This document shows positions 1 to 8,426 of a stretch of 64,000 bases of DNA, piece after piece (position 1 is the first letter of the stretch; each line of letters starts with the position of its first letter). Source of the DNA: an uncultured Alphaproteobacteria bacterium (lineage in GTDB: Bacteria; Pseudomonadota; Alphaproteobacteria; HIMB59; GCA-002718135); assembly GCA_902595425.1 (NCBI GenBank), contig CACJPV010000005.1, positions 1-64,000 of the forward strand, in the 5' to 3' direction. The notes beneath the pieces are model-generated. The model was not told the origin of the DNA. It searched no databases and saw only the letters and a list, made by a program, of their open reading frames with translations. The position numbers and the translations under genes were made by a program.

Positions 1-235
1 ATGGAATTCTATATACTAGCTTTAAACTAATTTTCTTTGATTTAAGGAAATTTATAGCAGTTTTATTAATATCAGAAGTACCAAGAGCAGTTAAATAAAA
101 TACTTTAAAACTTTTGGGGTTTAGATATGAAGCAAAATTTAGAGTATCTCCAGCTATAGAATAGTTAAAATTACTTTTATTTTGATGGGTGATTTCAATC
201 ATGCATTCACCAATTGAGCAAATAGTGGTTTTCAT
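1..235 (-). CDS. PfkB-family sugar kinase, KDG kinase-like (5' part only)
   Basis: Only the first 78 codons lie in the window; the rest runs off the left edge. The start is the ATG at 235, 8 bp after the mutarotase gene stops. The visible protein opens with MKTTICSIGECMIEI, then SIAGDTLNFASYL near residues 28-40 and YRIP near 75-78, the N-terminal pattern of 2-keto-3-deoxygluconate kinases of the ribokinase fold. The family phosphorylates 2-keto-3-deoxy sugar acids in the cytoplasm. As the last visible gene of the fucose-type operon it could act on the dehydratase product, or on KDG made by the mannonate dehydratase at 8427. The ATP-binding half and catalytic Asp are not visible, so the exact substrate is an inference. 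Confidence 0.7.
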   Translation of the reverse strand, partial: MKTTICSIGECMIEITHQNKSNFNYSIAGDTLNFASYLNPKSFKVFYLTALGTSDINKTAINFLKSKKISLKLVYRIP

Positions 236-243
236 TTTAAAAA

Positions 244-567
244 CTAATCATGATGAAAAACTTCTTCCATAACAGACCACCATTCACCTTTTTTTCTATT
301 TGGATCAGGTAATTGGCAGGGTCCACATAAATTCCACCATTCTTGAACTTTTTTATTACTTGCCATTAATTTATTATCTCTATCAATATCATCACCATGG
401 TATTCCATGTAACCAAAAAGAGTATTTTTATATAAATAAATAGAATAGTTTTTAAAATTAAGTTCTGTTAAGTTTTCTAAAACTTCTGGCCACACTTTTG
501 CATGTAGTTTTTTATATTCTTCAATTTTATTCTCTTTTATTCCAATAGTCACCCCAATTCTCAACAT
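244..567 (-). CDS. RhaM-family L-rhamnose/L-fucose mutarotase
   Basis: The 107-residue protein has the size of RhaM-type mutarotases, which interconvert alpha and beta anomers of 6-deoxyhexoses in the cytoplasm. Tyr18 and His22 fall at the same positions as the active-site pair I recall for E. coli RhaM, and two WW pairs (78-79 and 97-98) match the family. The start ATG at 567 has a strong GGAGGT ribosome-binding site. It lies between the lactonase and the kinase in the same operon, consistent with supplying the right anomer to the sugar dehydrogenase. The C-terminal half, with CGPCQLPDP near 82-90, differs from enterobacterial RhaM, so fucose rather than rhamnose is plausible from context. 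Confidence 0.85.
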   Translation of the reverse strand: MLRIGVTIGIKENKIEEYKKLHAKVWPEVLENLTELNFKNYSIYLYKNTLFGYMEYHGDDIDRDNKLMASNKKVQEWWNLCGPCQLPDPNRKKGEWWSVMEEVFHHD

Positions 568-597
568 TTAAACCTCCGTATTGAATTTTAATATTTA

Positions 598-1422
598 TTA
601 AATATTATAAAAGTTTTTTGCAGTGTTAGCAAAAATCATATTTTTTTCCGAGTCTGAAAAATTACCACAGAAATCCATAGCAATATCAAACCAATTACCA
701 TAGTTTTCTGCCATTGTTAAAACTGGCCAGTCACTTCCCCACATAATTTTATTTGGTGGAAAGAGATTTAAAACAAAATCAATATATGGTTCTATTTGAG
801 CTTTTGAATAATCATCTCCTACTTCAGTTAAAATTCCTGAAAATTTACAAAATACATTTTCAAAACTTGACAAAATTTTCATATCACTTTTCCATTGATC
901 AATTTCAGATTTTAGTATTTTTGGTTTTGCAATATGATCAATAACTATTGGTAAAAAATCATACTTTTGTACAAATTTAATTAAATATCGCAAATGTTGA
1001 GGCCTTACTAACGCATCAAAAGTTAATTTTTTATTTGCTAAATAATGCAAGTTTTCCTCTAAATTATCATTCAACATCCATGCATCATTTTCTATATCAT
1101 GAATCATTGGCCTTATGCCTTTTAAAAATTTACTTTCACATAGTTTGTCCAAAGTCTCTTTAGTATTAGAATTTTCTAAATCTACCCAGCCGACAACACC
1201 TGCGACAAAATCATTAGCCTCAGCTAATTTAAGCGTAAATTCTGTTTCTGCAACTGTGTCAGCCGCTTGAACAATGATTGTTTTAGAAATATTTTTTTGT
1301 TTTATTAATGGTTCTAAATCTTCTGGAAAAAAATCTTTATATAATGGTTTGTACTCAGAAGACATCCAGGAATAATCTCCTCTAGAGAGCTTCCAAAAAT
1401 GTTGATGACTATCTACGTACAT
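598..1422 (-). CDS. Amidohydrolase-family sugar lactonase (L-fuconolactonase type)
   Basis: A 274-residue Amidohydro_2 family protein. His6 and His8 form the N-terminal HxH metal motif (VDSHQHFW), a further His sits in VIDHIAKP, and Asp231 in WGSDWP is the C-terminal metal/base residue. Members hydrolyse aldonolactones such as L-fucono-1,4-lactone or L-rhamnono-lactone to the acid. It abuts the fuconate dehydratase gene (stop to start without a gap), so it should carry out the step between the aldo-keto reductase (sugar to lactone) and the dehydratase (acid to keto-deoxy acid). The pathway order supports the call more than the sequence alone does. Confidence 0.82.
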   Translation of the reverse strand: MYVDSHQHFWKLSRGDYSWMSSEYKPLYKDFFPEDLEPLIKQKNISKTIIVQAADTVAETEFTLKLAEANDFVAGVVGWVDLENSNTKETLDKLCESKFLKGIRPMIHDIENDAWMLNDNLEENLHYLANKKLTFDALVRPQHLRYLIKFVQKYDFLPIVIDHIAKPKILKSEIDQWKSDMKILSSFENVFCKFSGILTEVGDDYSKAQIEPYIDFVLNLFPPNKIMWGSDWPVLTMAENYGNWFDIAMDFCGNFSDSEKNMIFANTAKNFYNI

Positions 1423-2709
1423 TTAATTCCAATAATTGCCACTATTATAATCAAATTCTTTCAGTGAGCTATCTTTTATTTTTACAGAATATCCAGGATT
1501 AACAGGTGTAACATAACCACCATTCTTAATAATTGCTGGGTTTTCAAAATGTTCTGAGCAGCTCTCCGCATACTCACTTAGAAATAAATTGTTATTTGTA
1601 ATAATATATTTATTTATAAGATTCAAATGTTGCACATATTCACACAAACCAACTCCTCCTGCATGAGGTATAACTGGAATATTGAATTTACTCGCAATCA
1701 ATAAAACAGGTAAAATTTCATTAATACTTGCAATTCTACAACTATCAATTTGGCAGAAATCTAGTGATTGATTTTCAATAAATTGTTTGAACATAACCTT
1801 ATTTTGAATCATTTCACCAGTGGCTAATTTAATATCTGGATGGGCATCTTTAATTTTTTTGAAACCAATTATATCATCAGGACTGGTAGGTTCCTCAAAA
1901 AACATAATATCAAATTGTTTTAAATGATAAATACATTCAATTGTTTCATTGACACTCCAAACTTGATTAGAATCAACCATTAATTTATTTTCTTTTCCAA
2001 TTAGCTCTCTTACTAATTTGCAGCGATGAATATCTCTTTCAATATCTTGACCTACTTTCATTTTAAAATGTGTCCATCCATTTTTTAAGTTTGCTTTAAC
2101 CAAAGCTTTCATTTTATCATCTGAATATCCAAGCCAGCCTGCGGCAGTTGTATAAGCAGGAAAAATAGTTGAGTTGAGTTCATCTAAATTTGTTGGTAAA
2201 TTTTGTTTTTTTTTATTAATTATTTCCGCAGCTTCTTTTTTAGTTATTACATCATCCAAATATGAAAAAGAAAGTTTATCTATCAATCGATCTGTTTCTA
2301 AATCGATTATATATCTCCAAAGTGGTTTGTTATAAAACTTAGAAATTAAATCCCATATTGCATTCAAAAAAGCTGCTGCTGCTAAGTGAGTTACGCCTTT
2401 TTGAGGTCCTACCCACCTTAATTGACTGTGGTTTGTTACTTTTTCCCATATAATTCCTAATTCTTTTTCAATTTGCTCCACTTCTTTTTCTAAAATAAAT
2501 TCTTTAAAATATTCAACAGATTGACAGCAAAGATCATTTCCTTTTCCAATTGTAAAAGTAAGTCCTATACCATTTAAATTATTATCCTCAGTTTCAATTG
2601 TCACATACGTCGCTGAATAATCACAATCTACGTGAACTGCATCGGTTCCTAAATTATCTTTTGAGGTTGGAAAACGTATATCTTGAGTTTTTACATTAGT
2701 TACTCTCAT
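1423..2709 (-). CDS. fucD: L-fuconate dehydratase (enolase superfamily)
   Basis: The 428-residue protein dehydrates L-fuconate (and related acids) to 2-keto-3-deoxy-L-fuconate. The KxK motif lies at 216-218, Mg ligands at Asp246, the FFEEP glutamate near 272 and Glu299, with Asp322 and His349 as the dyad. These numbers are within two of those I recall for Xanthomonas FucD (Lys220, Asp248, Glu274, Glu301, His351). I place the start at the ATG at 2709, which overlaps the preceding stop as TAATG. An in-frame GTG at 2721 would add four residues and fits the family start MRVTNVKTQDIRFPTS less well. The enzyme family also accepts galactonate and arabinonate, so L-fucose is the best but not the only substrate. 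Confidence 0.9.
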   Translation of the reverse strand: MRVTNVKTQDIRFPTSKDNLGTDAVHVDCDYSATYVTIETEDNNLNGIGLTFTIGKGNDLCCQSVEYFKEFILEKEVEQIEKELGIIWEKVTNHSQLRWVGPQKGVTHLAAAAFLNAIWDLISKFYNKPLWRYIIDLETDRLIDKLSFSYLDDVITKKEAAEIINKKKQNLPTNLDELNSTIFPAYTTAAGWLGYSDDKMKALVKANLKNGWTHFKMKVGQDIERDIHRCKLVRELIGKENKLMVDSNQVWSVNETIECIYHLKQFDIMFFEEPTSPDDIIGFKKIKDAHPDIKLATGEMIQNKVMFKQFIENQSLDFCQIDSCRIASINEILPVLLIASKFNIPVIPHAGGVGLCEYVQHLNLINKYIITNNNLFLSEYAESCSEHFENPAIIKNGGYVTPVNPGYSVKIKDSSLKEFDYNSGNYWN

Positions 2710-3710
2710 TATAAAGGACACCTTTCATCAATTAATTTAGCCTTGAATAAATCTAACCATAAATCATCTGGGATATTAAAATTTAAAAAATCTAAATTTT
2801 GCTGAATTTGTTCAGGTCTGTCCATTCCTAATATCATTGAAGAAATTAATTTGTTGGAATAAGAAAACTGAATAGCTGCTGCTGGTACAGGCACATTATA
2901 ATTTTCACAAATTTTTGCTATTTTTAAGTATCTATCTTTAACTTCTTCTGGGATGGTATCATAAAAATATGTAATATTTTCTCCAACACCCTTAGCGAGA
3001 ATTCCAGAATTAAATACTCCAGCTAGAATAATGCCAATATTATTTTTTTCAGCAATAGGAAAAAAATCATTAAGAGCATTTTGATCCAATAAAGAATATC
3101 TACCTGCTAAAAGCATACAATCAAATTCACCAGCTTCAGCAAATTTAGCACATATATCTGAGTCATTTACGCCAACACCGATTGCCTTGATGACTTTTTC
3201 TTCTTTAAGTTTTTGTAGAGCTTTATACGCGCCTTTCATAGCAAGATCGAAGTAATGATCAACTTCATTTCCAAAGTTAAATCTATCAACATCATGTATT
3301 AAACATATATCAACTTTTGAAACAGCTAATCTAATTAGTGATTGTTCAAATGATTTCATAACACCATCATATGAATAGTCTAAATTAGGTGAGAAATTTA
3401 ATCCTCCGGCAAATCTTCCTCTGTCAATATTTGTTTCTTTTTCTGGTGTTAAATATCTACCAACTTTTGTTGATAAATAATAACTATCCTCTTTAACAGT
3501 TTTAAGAAAATTTCCTAATCGATGCTCACTTAAGCCATATCCATAAAGTGGGGAAGTATCATATAAGTTTATATTTGCTTGATAACATTTTTCTAATACT
3601 TGATAACAGTTTGCTTCTTCAAGATTTTCAAATAGATCACCAAGCGGAGCTCCACCAAATCCAATTGCGTTAATATTTATATCAGTTTTCCCAAGTTTTC
3701 TTTTATTCAT
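2709..3710 (-). CDS. Aldo-keto reductase, L-fucose (aldose) 1-dehydrogenase type
   Basis: A 333-residue aldo-keto reductase. The catalytic tetrad is complete: Asp51, Tyr56 (YDTSPLYGYG), Lys82 (STKVGR) and His139 (LIHDVDRF). The N-terminal RKLGKTDININAIGFGGAPL resembles bacterial L-fucose/D-threo-aldose 1-dehydrogenases, which oxidise the sugar to the 1,5-lactone with NAD(P). The gene overlaps the ATPase gene by 8 bp upstream and the dehydratase gene downstream, so it is translated with the transporter. The neighbours lactonase, mutarotase and fuconate dehydratase complete a non-phosphorylating fucose route. D-arabinose or L-galactose are possible alternative substrates. Confidence 0.83.
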   Translation of the reverse strand: MNKRKLGKTDININAIGFGGAPLGDLFENLEEANCYQVLEKCYQANINLYDTSPLYGYGLSEHRLGNFLKTVKEDSYYLSTKVGRYLTPEKETNIDRGRFAGGLNFSPNLDYSYDGVMKSFEQSLIRLAVSKVDICLIHDVDRFNFGNEVDHYFDLAMKGAYKALQKLKEEKVIKAIGVGVNDSDICAKFAEAGEFDCMLLAGRYSLLDQNALNDFFPIAEKNNIGIILAGVFNSGILAKGVGENITYFYDTIPEEVKDRYLKIAKICENYNVPVPAAAIQFSYSNKLISSMILGMDRPEQIQQNLDFLNFNIPDDLWLDLFKAKLIDERCPL

Positions 3711-5211
3711 GAATATTTGCCATTATAGATGCACTCATGTCATCATAGTTATGATTATTTACAGTCTCTCCTACCACTTTAAAATCTTTCATTGTTATTA
3801 TTCTATCTGCCAAACCAATCATTTCTGGCATATCACTTGTAATTAATATTATAGATGTCCCATTTTTAGATAAGTTGATGATTAATTCATGCAAGTAAGC
3901 TTTTGTTTTAATATCAATACCTACGGTTGGCTCATCTATGAACAAGATATCAGTTCCTGAAGCTAGCCACTTTGCAACACTAATTTTCTGCTGATTACCT
4001 CCTGATAAATTTGATACTAATTGCTTATAAGATGGTGTTTTAACTTCTAATTTTTTTACATAAGGATCAACATGATTATAGATAATACTATTATTTAAAA
4101 AATATAAAATTTTTTTTAACTTTGACCAAACAGTTATTCCTGAATTTGTTAATACATCATGCATAAGAATTAATCCTTCTTTCTTGCGATCCTCACTAAT
4201 GTAACCAATTTTAAATTTTTCTAATGCTTGTTGTGGTGAATGTATTATTATTTCTTCTTTATTTAAAATCAATTTACCTGAAATAATTTTATCTAACCCT
4301 AAAAGGCATTTAATTAATTCAGTTCTTCCTGCCCCAACTAATCCATACAGACCTAAGATCTCTCCTTTTTTTAAGCTCAAACTTATTTCTTTATGTCCCA
4401 AGTCAGTATTTATATTAATTAACTCTAGTAAATTTTCATTTAATGTATTTTTGTTTTCTTTGGATTTAATTATTTGTTCATCTCTGCCAATCATTAGTTT
4501 GACTAATTTTTGTCTATCCAAATTTTTTATATTTTCAGATTCACATGCATTTTTTCCATCCCTTAATACTGTAACTTCATCACAAATTTCAAAAACCTCC
4601 TCAAGTTTATGGCTTACAAAGACTATACTTACATCTTGTTCCTTTACTAACCTTTTTAAAAGAGAAAATAAATTTTTAGTATCTTGAGGAGATAAAGAAG
4701 AGGTAGGTTCATCTAACAATAGAATTTTTGACTCCAAAGATAATGCTTTTGCTATTTCACAAAGTTGCATTTTAGCTACCGTTAATTCAGAAACTATAGT
4801 GTTAGGATTTATATCTAAATCCATTATATCAAGCCATTTTTGCGATTGTTCCGCAACTTGATCATAATCAATCAAACCTAAATTATTTTTTGGAAGATTA
4901 TTAAGCATTAAATTTTCACCAACTGAAAAACGACGAATTAAATTCCTTTCTTGATGAACAACCGATATACCTGATTTATTTGCTTCATTAGGAGATGAAA
5001 AACTTTTTTTATTATAATTTATAATGAGATCTCCAAAATCTTGCTTATACACTCCTGTAATAATTTTGATCATTGTTGACTTACCTGCACCATTTTCTCC
5101 AAGTAAGGCGTGTATTGATCCTTTTTTTAGTCTGAAATTTGCATCATCTAGGGCTTTTACTCCTGGAAAATTTTTTGTCACATTTGCTAACTCAAGTATA
5201 TTTTTACTCAT
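3703..5211 (-). CDS. Sugar ABC transporter ATPase, RbsA/MglA type (two nucleotide-binding domains)
   Basis: The 502-residue protein carries two ABC domains, as in RbsA, XylG and MglA. The first Walker A is GENGAGKST at 38-46, followed by a Walker B in LLLDEPTSSLSP. The second domain has the degenerate P-loop GAGRTE usual for this family, plus a clear LSGGNQQK signature and LFIDEPTVGID. It energises uptake of a monosaccharide through the two permeases encoded just upstream. The gene overlaps the preceding permease by 8 bp and the aldo-keto reductase by 8 bp. Substrate is inferred from the catabolic genes in the operon. Confidence 0.95.
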   Translation of the reverse strand: MSKNILELANVTKNFPGVKALDDANFRLKKGSIHALLGENGAGKSTMIKIITGVYKQDFGDLIINYNKKSFSSPNEANKSGISVVHQERNLIRRFSVGENLMLNNLPKNNLGLIDYDQVAEQSQKWLDIMDLDINPNTIVSELTVAKMQLCEIAKALSLESKILLLDEPTSSLSPQDTKNLFSLLKRLVKEQDVSIVFVSHKLEEVFEICDEVTVLRDGKNACESENIKNLDRQKLVKLMIGRDEQIIKSKENKNTLNENLLELININTDLGHKEISLSLKKGEILGLYGLVGAGRTELIKCLLGLDKIISGKLILNKEEIIIHSPQQALEKFKIGYISEDRKKEGLILMHDVLTNSGITVWSKLKKILYFLNNSIIYNHVDPYVKKLEVKTPSYKQLVSNLSGGNQQKISVAKWLASGTDILFIDEPTVGIDIKTKAYLHELIINLSKNGTSIILITSDMPEMIGLADRIITMKDFKVVGETVNNHNYDDMSASIMANIHE

Positions 5212-6172
5212 TTGAAAAAACCTTATTTCTTCTTTCTTCTCGATACTCTCTATATCTATTGATAAAGACTGCTATTAAAATCATAAACCCTAAAAAAATT
5301 TGTACAAAAAATGGATCAATTTTAAAAATTACCAACGTTTGGGAAATTATAGCAACTAGGATAACCCCAAAAGCAGTTGCAATAACATCAACCTTCCCCC
5401 CTGCTAAGATTGCTCCTCCTATTACTGGTGCCGCAAATGAAGGTAACAGCCAAGAATCACCAATGTTAGGTGTTCCCAATTGTAATCTGCACACCACAAG
5501 CATTCCACCTATTGCAGCTAATAAACCTGATATTATATGAGCATAAACAACAATTTTTGTTGAAGAAATACCCATTAATTCAGATGACTGAACATTATTA
5601 CCATAAGCCAACATATATCGACCCAAACTTGTTCTGTTCATTAAAACCCACATTAAGAAAGTAATTATTACAGGGATAATTATTAAGTAAGGAATTGGAC
5701 CAAATATTTTTGCATTTCCAAAATATTTTACAGCTTCGGGTATTTCATAAAAAGGTTGTGCTTCAGTTATTCCTAAGTTCATGCCTTTAAAAATATAAAG
5801 TGTAGCAAGAGTAATAATAAACGCAGAAATTCCTGTTTTAACAGTTATGTACCCATTAATAAAACCACAAATAATTCCTATTCCTAAACCTATAAACATT
5901 GCTGGTAAAATAGATAAATCATATACTTCCATTAATCCTGTAAAAGATATAGCAACTAATCCTCCAATAGCTCCTACGGAAAGATTCATCTGACCTATAG
6001 CAATAATAATCATTTGAGACATTGCCACAACTAGCATTAAACTTACACTCAACATTAAAACATATAAATTAAAAGGAGATACAAAAGCTGGTTTAAAAAA
6101 AGAAATTATGATCGATCCTAAAATAATTACTAAGCCAAGACCAAACCAATCTTTTTTAAGCAAATTACTCAT
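5204..6172 (-). CDS. Sugar ABC transporter permease, RbsC family
   Basis: A 322-residue polytopic inner-membrane protein of the BPD_transp_2 family. It has roughly eight to ten hydrophobic segments and the family signatures NLSVGAIGGL near 63-72, GFINGYITVKTG (about 107-118) and VIGGAILAGG in the C-terminal half. It pairs with the second permease to form a heterodimeric channel. The start ATG at 6172 overlaps the stop of the upstream permease as ATGA, and its own 3' end overlaps the ATPase. The basic C-terminal tail after the last helix is cytoplasmic. Confidence 0.93.
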   Translation of the reverse strand: MSNLLKKDWFGLGLVIILGSIIISFFKPAFVSPFNLYVLMLSVSLMLVVAMSQMIIIAIGQMNLSVGAIGGLVAISFTGLMEVYDLSILPAMFIGLGIGIICGFINGYITVKTGISAFIITLATLYIFKGMNLGITEAQPFYEIPEAVKYFGNAKIFGPIPYLIIIPVIITFLMWVLMNRTSLGRYMLAYGNNVQSSELMGISSTKIVVYAHIISGLLAAIGGMLVVCRLQLGTPNIGDSWLLPSFAAPVIGGAILAGGKVDVIATAFGVILVAIISQTLVIFKIDPFFVQIFLGFMILIAVFINRYREYREERRNKVFSNE

Positions 6173-7155
6173 GAAACAATTGAATTTTTAGAAGTAAAAT
6201 ATTCTCTTGCTCTATCTAAAAGCACCGCAAATAAAAGTATTAGTCCTAGAAAAAATCTTACCCAAAATTCACCCACATCAATTAAATATAAACCATTATT
6301 AATTAGAGTTACTAATATAGCACCTAACATGGTTCCAAAAACTGTAACTTTACCACCAGATAACAATGTCCCACCAATAACAGGTGCAAGAAAAGCTGGA
6401 AGTAACCAATCAAAACCTAAATGGCCTGCCATAGAAGGAATTGCAGCTCCAATTCTAGCAGTCAACATAATGCCAGCTACTGCAGCTAAAAAACCTGATA
6501 GCATATGACAATAAATAAACATCCTACTTACTGAAATGCCTGAAAGTTCCGCAGCATCAGGGTTTGCTCCTGCAGCTATTAATTTTCTCCCAAGGTCAGT
6601 AAATTTAAATAAGTAATATAAAATAAAGCATGTTAAAATACTTAGTAACAATAATGGTGAGATATACTTTTTAAATAACTTCATGCTTCCAAAATCAGTA
6701 AAAGCTTCAGGTAATTTTCTAAAGGCTTCCGCTTCTGTTAACAGAGTCATAAATCCAAAATAAATACTCATTGTAGCTAAGGTAACTATAAAGCTATGCA
6801 CCCCTGTTTTGACAGTTACATAGCCATTAATCCATCCAAGAAAAGATCCAAATATTAAAATTAAAACAATTGAAATTGAAATTGGAATACCCATTGACTC
6901 CATACACCAACCTCCAAACATTGCTGCTGAAACTCCTAAGGCACCAAGAGATAAATTGAGACCTCCAGTAAGAATAACAACCATCATGGCTAAGCCTATC
7001 ATAATGTCAATTGCAACAACTCTTGATAATGCATAGATATTAAATCGTGATGAAAATCCATCAGTTGTAAATGTAAACAAAAGAATAAAAACTATTACTA
7101 ATAATAGTAATCCAAATTGATTAGTTTTTACAAAGTCAGGGATTTTATTTTTCAT
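6169..7155 (-). CDS. Sugar ABC transporter permease, RbsC family (second subunit)
   Basis: A 328-residue paralogue of the neighbouring permease, with the same landmarks: GGLNLSLGALGVSAAM, GWINGYVTVKTG and VIGGTLLSGGKVTVFG. About eight to ten membrane helices are apparent. The gene starts 40 bp after the binding-protein gene, and that gap holds a strong GC-rich hairpin with a U-run, so transcription into this gene is probably partial. Two different RbsC-type permeases in one operon are usual for this ABC subfamily. Confidence 0.93.
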   Translation of the reverse strand: MKNKIPDFVKTNQFGLLLLVIVFILLFTFTTDGFSSRFNIYALSRVVAIDIMIGLAMMVVILTGGLNLSLGALGVSAAMFGGWCMESMGIPISISIVLILIFGSFLGWINGYVTVKTGVHSFIVTLATMSIYFGFMTLLTEAEAFRKLPEAFTDFGSMKLFKKYISPLLLLSILTCFILYYLFKFTDLGRKLIAAGANPDAAELSGISVSRMFIYCHMLSGFLAAVAGIMLTARIGAAIPSMAGHLGFDWLLPAFLAPVIGGTLLSGGKVTVFGTMLGAILVTLINNGLYLIDVGEFWVRFFLGLILLFAVLLDRAREYFTSKNSIVS

Positions 7156-7164
7156 ATAAAAAAA

Positions 7165-7182
7165 GGGGGCGTTTCAGCCCCC
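7165..7182 (-). terminator. Intrinsic terminator-like hairpin between binding protein and permease
   Basis: A six-base-pair GGGGGC/GCCCCC stem (seven pairs with the flanking A-T) has a six-base loop. On the minus strand it is followed at once by eight T residues. It sits after the binding-protein stop and before the permease start, so it most likely acts as a leaky terminator or mRNA 3'-end stabiliser, giving more binding protein than permease. Confidence 0.85.
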
Positions 7183-7195
7183 TAAAATAAAAATA

Positions 7196-8215
7196 TTAAC
7201 AGTTCAAATAAGTACTATCAAAAGTCTCTAAAATTTCTAGAGAAATTCCTCTCATAGCCATTACATATGTATCAACATCATTGATGTCGACAAATACTGT
7301 TCCAGAGTCAATAAATTGATCAGTTTGGGCTGTAGATTTCCATGGTGCATCTGCTTTAAATTCACAACCTTGTCTAACTTTATCCATTACATATGAACCG
7401 ATATAACCTTGACCATAAGGATTTTGCAGCATTGTTCCATGAACAAATCCGTCCTTAATTGCTTTTAGGACAACTTCATCATGATCAATACCAACCATCT
7501 TAATTCTCTTATCACCCATATTAGTAAGTGCTTGCGCTGCTACAACAGCTGGAACCCAGGCAGTTGTAACAATGCCATCAACTTCTCCACCTTGAGCAGC
7601 CATAAAAGCATTAATCTTTTCGTCTGCTGGTTCGTAAGCATCAATATCAGCAATTACTTGGATAATTTCAACTCCACCGCCAGCTTCAGAAACAGCTTGC
7701 TCTACTGCGTTAATCCTAAGAGTCGTATTAGGATCAACTAAGAAACCAGTGAAATGAGCTATTTTTCCTTTTCCACCAAGAGCTTTAATTAACTCTTTTG
7801 TTCCAAGATATGCAGAATGACCTGTGTCCGTTCCAAAGCAAAACTTAGCTTGAGTTGGTTGCTCTACACAACCAGCAAGTGCTGCTGTAGGAATTCCAGC
7901 ATCATCTAATTCACCAAGTATTTTATTTGTTCCAACGGCATCGCCAGGGAATACCAATACAGCATTGTAACCTTGACCAACTAAACTTTCAATAAGCTCA
8001 TTTTGTTGACTTAGATCCCACTCGGCAGGAACTCTGTAATCAGCTTTTCCTAGTCCAAAATCTTTAACTGCATCTAATCCTGCTTGTTCCCATGCAGCAA
8101 AATATGGATGAGGTCCACCTGGTACCAGAGCAACTTTTGTTCCACTACTGTCAGCCTTAACTGCATTAGACATAATTACAAAAAAAGTAATTAATAACGA
8201 AGATATAATTTTCAT
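7196..8215 (-). CDS. Periplasmic sugar-binding protein, RbsB/LacI-like type 1 fold
   Basis: A 339-residue secreted protein. Residues 1-21 form a signal peptide (hydrophobic ISSLLITFFVIM, then NAVKA before DSSG). The mature part begins with KVALVPGGPHPYFAAW and contains the Peripla_BP_4 features of sugar-binding proteins, including GIPTAALAG and GKIAHFTGF. It captures the sugar in the periplasm for the two RbsC permeases downstream. The start has a GGAGGA ribosome-binding site. It is the first gene of the operon, with a terminator-like hairpin directly after it. Confidence 0.92.
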   Translation of the reverse strand: MKIISSLLITFFVIMSNAVKADSSGTKVALVPGGPHPYFAAWEQAGLDAVKDFGLGKADYRVPAEWDLSQQNELIESLVGQGYNAVLVFPGDAVGTNKILGELDDAGIPTAALAGCVEQPTQAKFCFGTDTGHSAYLGTKELIKALGGKGKIAHFTGFLVDPNTTLRINAVEQAVSEAGGGVEIIQVIADIDAYEPADEKINAFMAAQGGEVDGIVTTAWVPAVVAAQALTNMGDKRIKMVGIDHDEVVLKAIKDGFVHGTMLQNPYGQGYIGSYVMDKVRQGCEFKADAPWKSTAQTDQFIDSGTVFVDINDVDTYVMAMRGISLEILETFDSTYLNC

Positions 8216-8284
8216 TTTTCCTCCAATAAATTAAATTATTATTCTATAAAATAATGAATTTATAATTATTCAAGAATGTTACAT

Positions 8285-8302
8285 AACTTATTATAATAAG
8301 TT
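8285..8302. promoter_or_regulatory. Perfect 18-bp palindrome, candidate operator
   Basis: AACTTATTATAATAAGTT is its own reverse complement. It lies just upstream of the possible leftward -35 element and within the divergent promoter region, a usual position for a dimeric regulator site. AT-rich palindromes arise by chance more often in this genome, so this is only a candidate. Confidence 0.45.
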
Positions 8303-8306
8303 GTTG

Positions 8307-8326
8307 ATAACAATTTTGATTGTTAT
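8307..8326. promoter_or_regulatory. Interrupted inverted repeat, candidate operator
   Basis: ATAACAAT and ATTGTTAT are exact 8-bp inverted arms around TTTG. The repeat starts 4 bp after the perfect palindrome and about 100 bp upstream of uxuA. The arrangement could bind a GntR- or LacI-type dimer shared by the two divergent operons, although no regulator gene is in view. Confidence 0.42.
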
Positions 8327-8426
8327 AACATTCAAAATAAGGATTGATAGATAGTTTGAAATAATTTTTAAGTTAAATAAATAAAAAAAATTTGACTTAA
8401 TATCATAGAATAATACTAACAAACTT

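Larger units (their letters stand above)
8216..8426. promoter_or_regulatory. Divergent promoter region, sugar-transport operon / uxuA
   Basis: This 211-bp AT-rich gap separates the leftward fucose-type operon from rightward uxuA. It contains two inverted repeats (8285-8302 and 8307-8326, listed separately). Reading leftward, TTGAAT at 8273-8268 followed about 17 bp on by TTTATA is a possible sigma-70 promoter for the binding-protein gene. I see no clear ribosome-binding site for uxuA. Confidence 0.5.
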
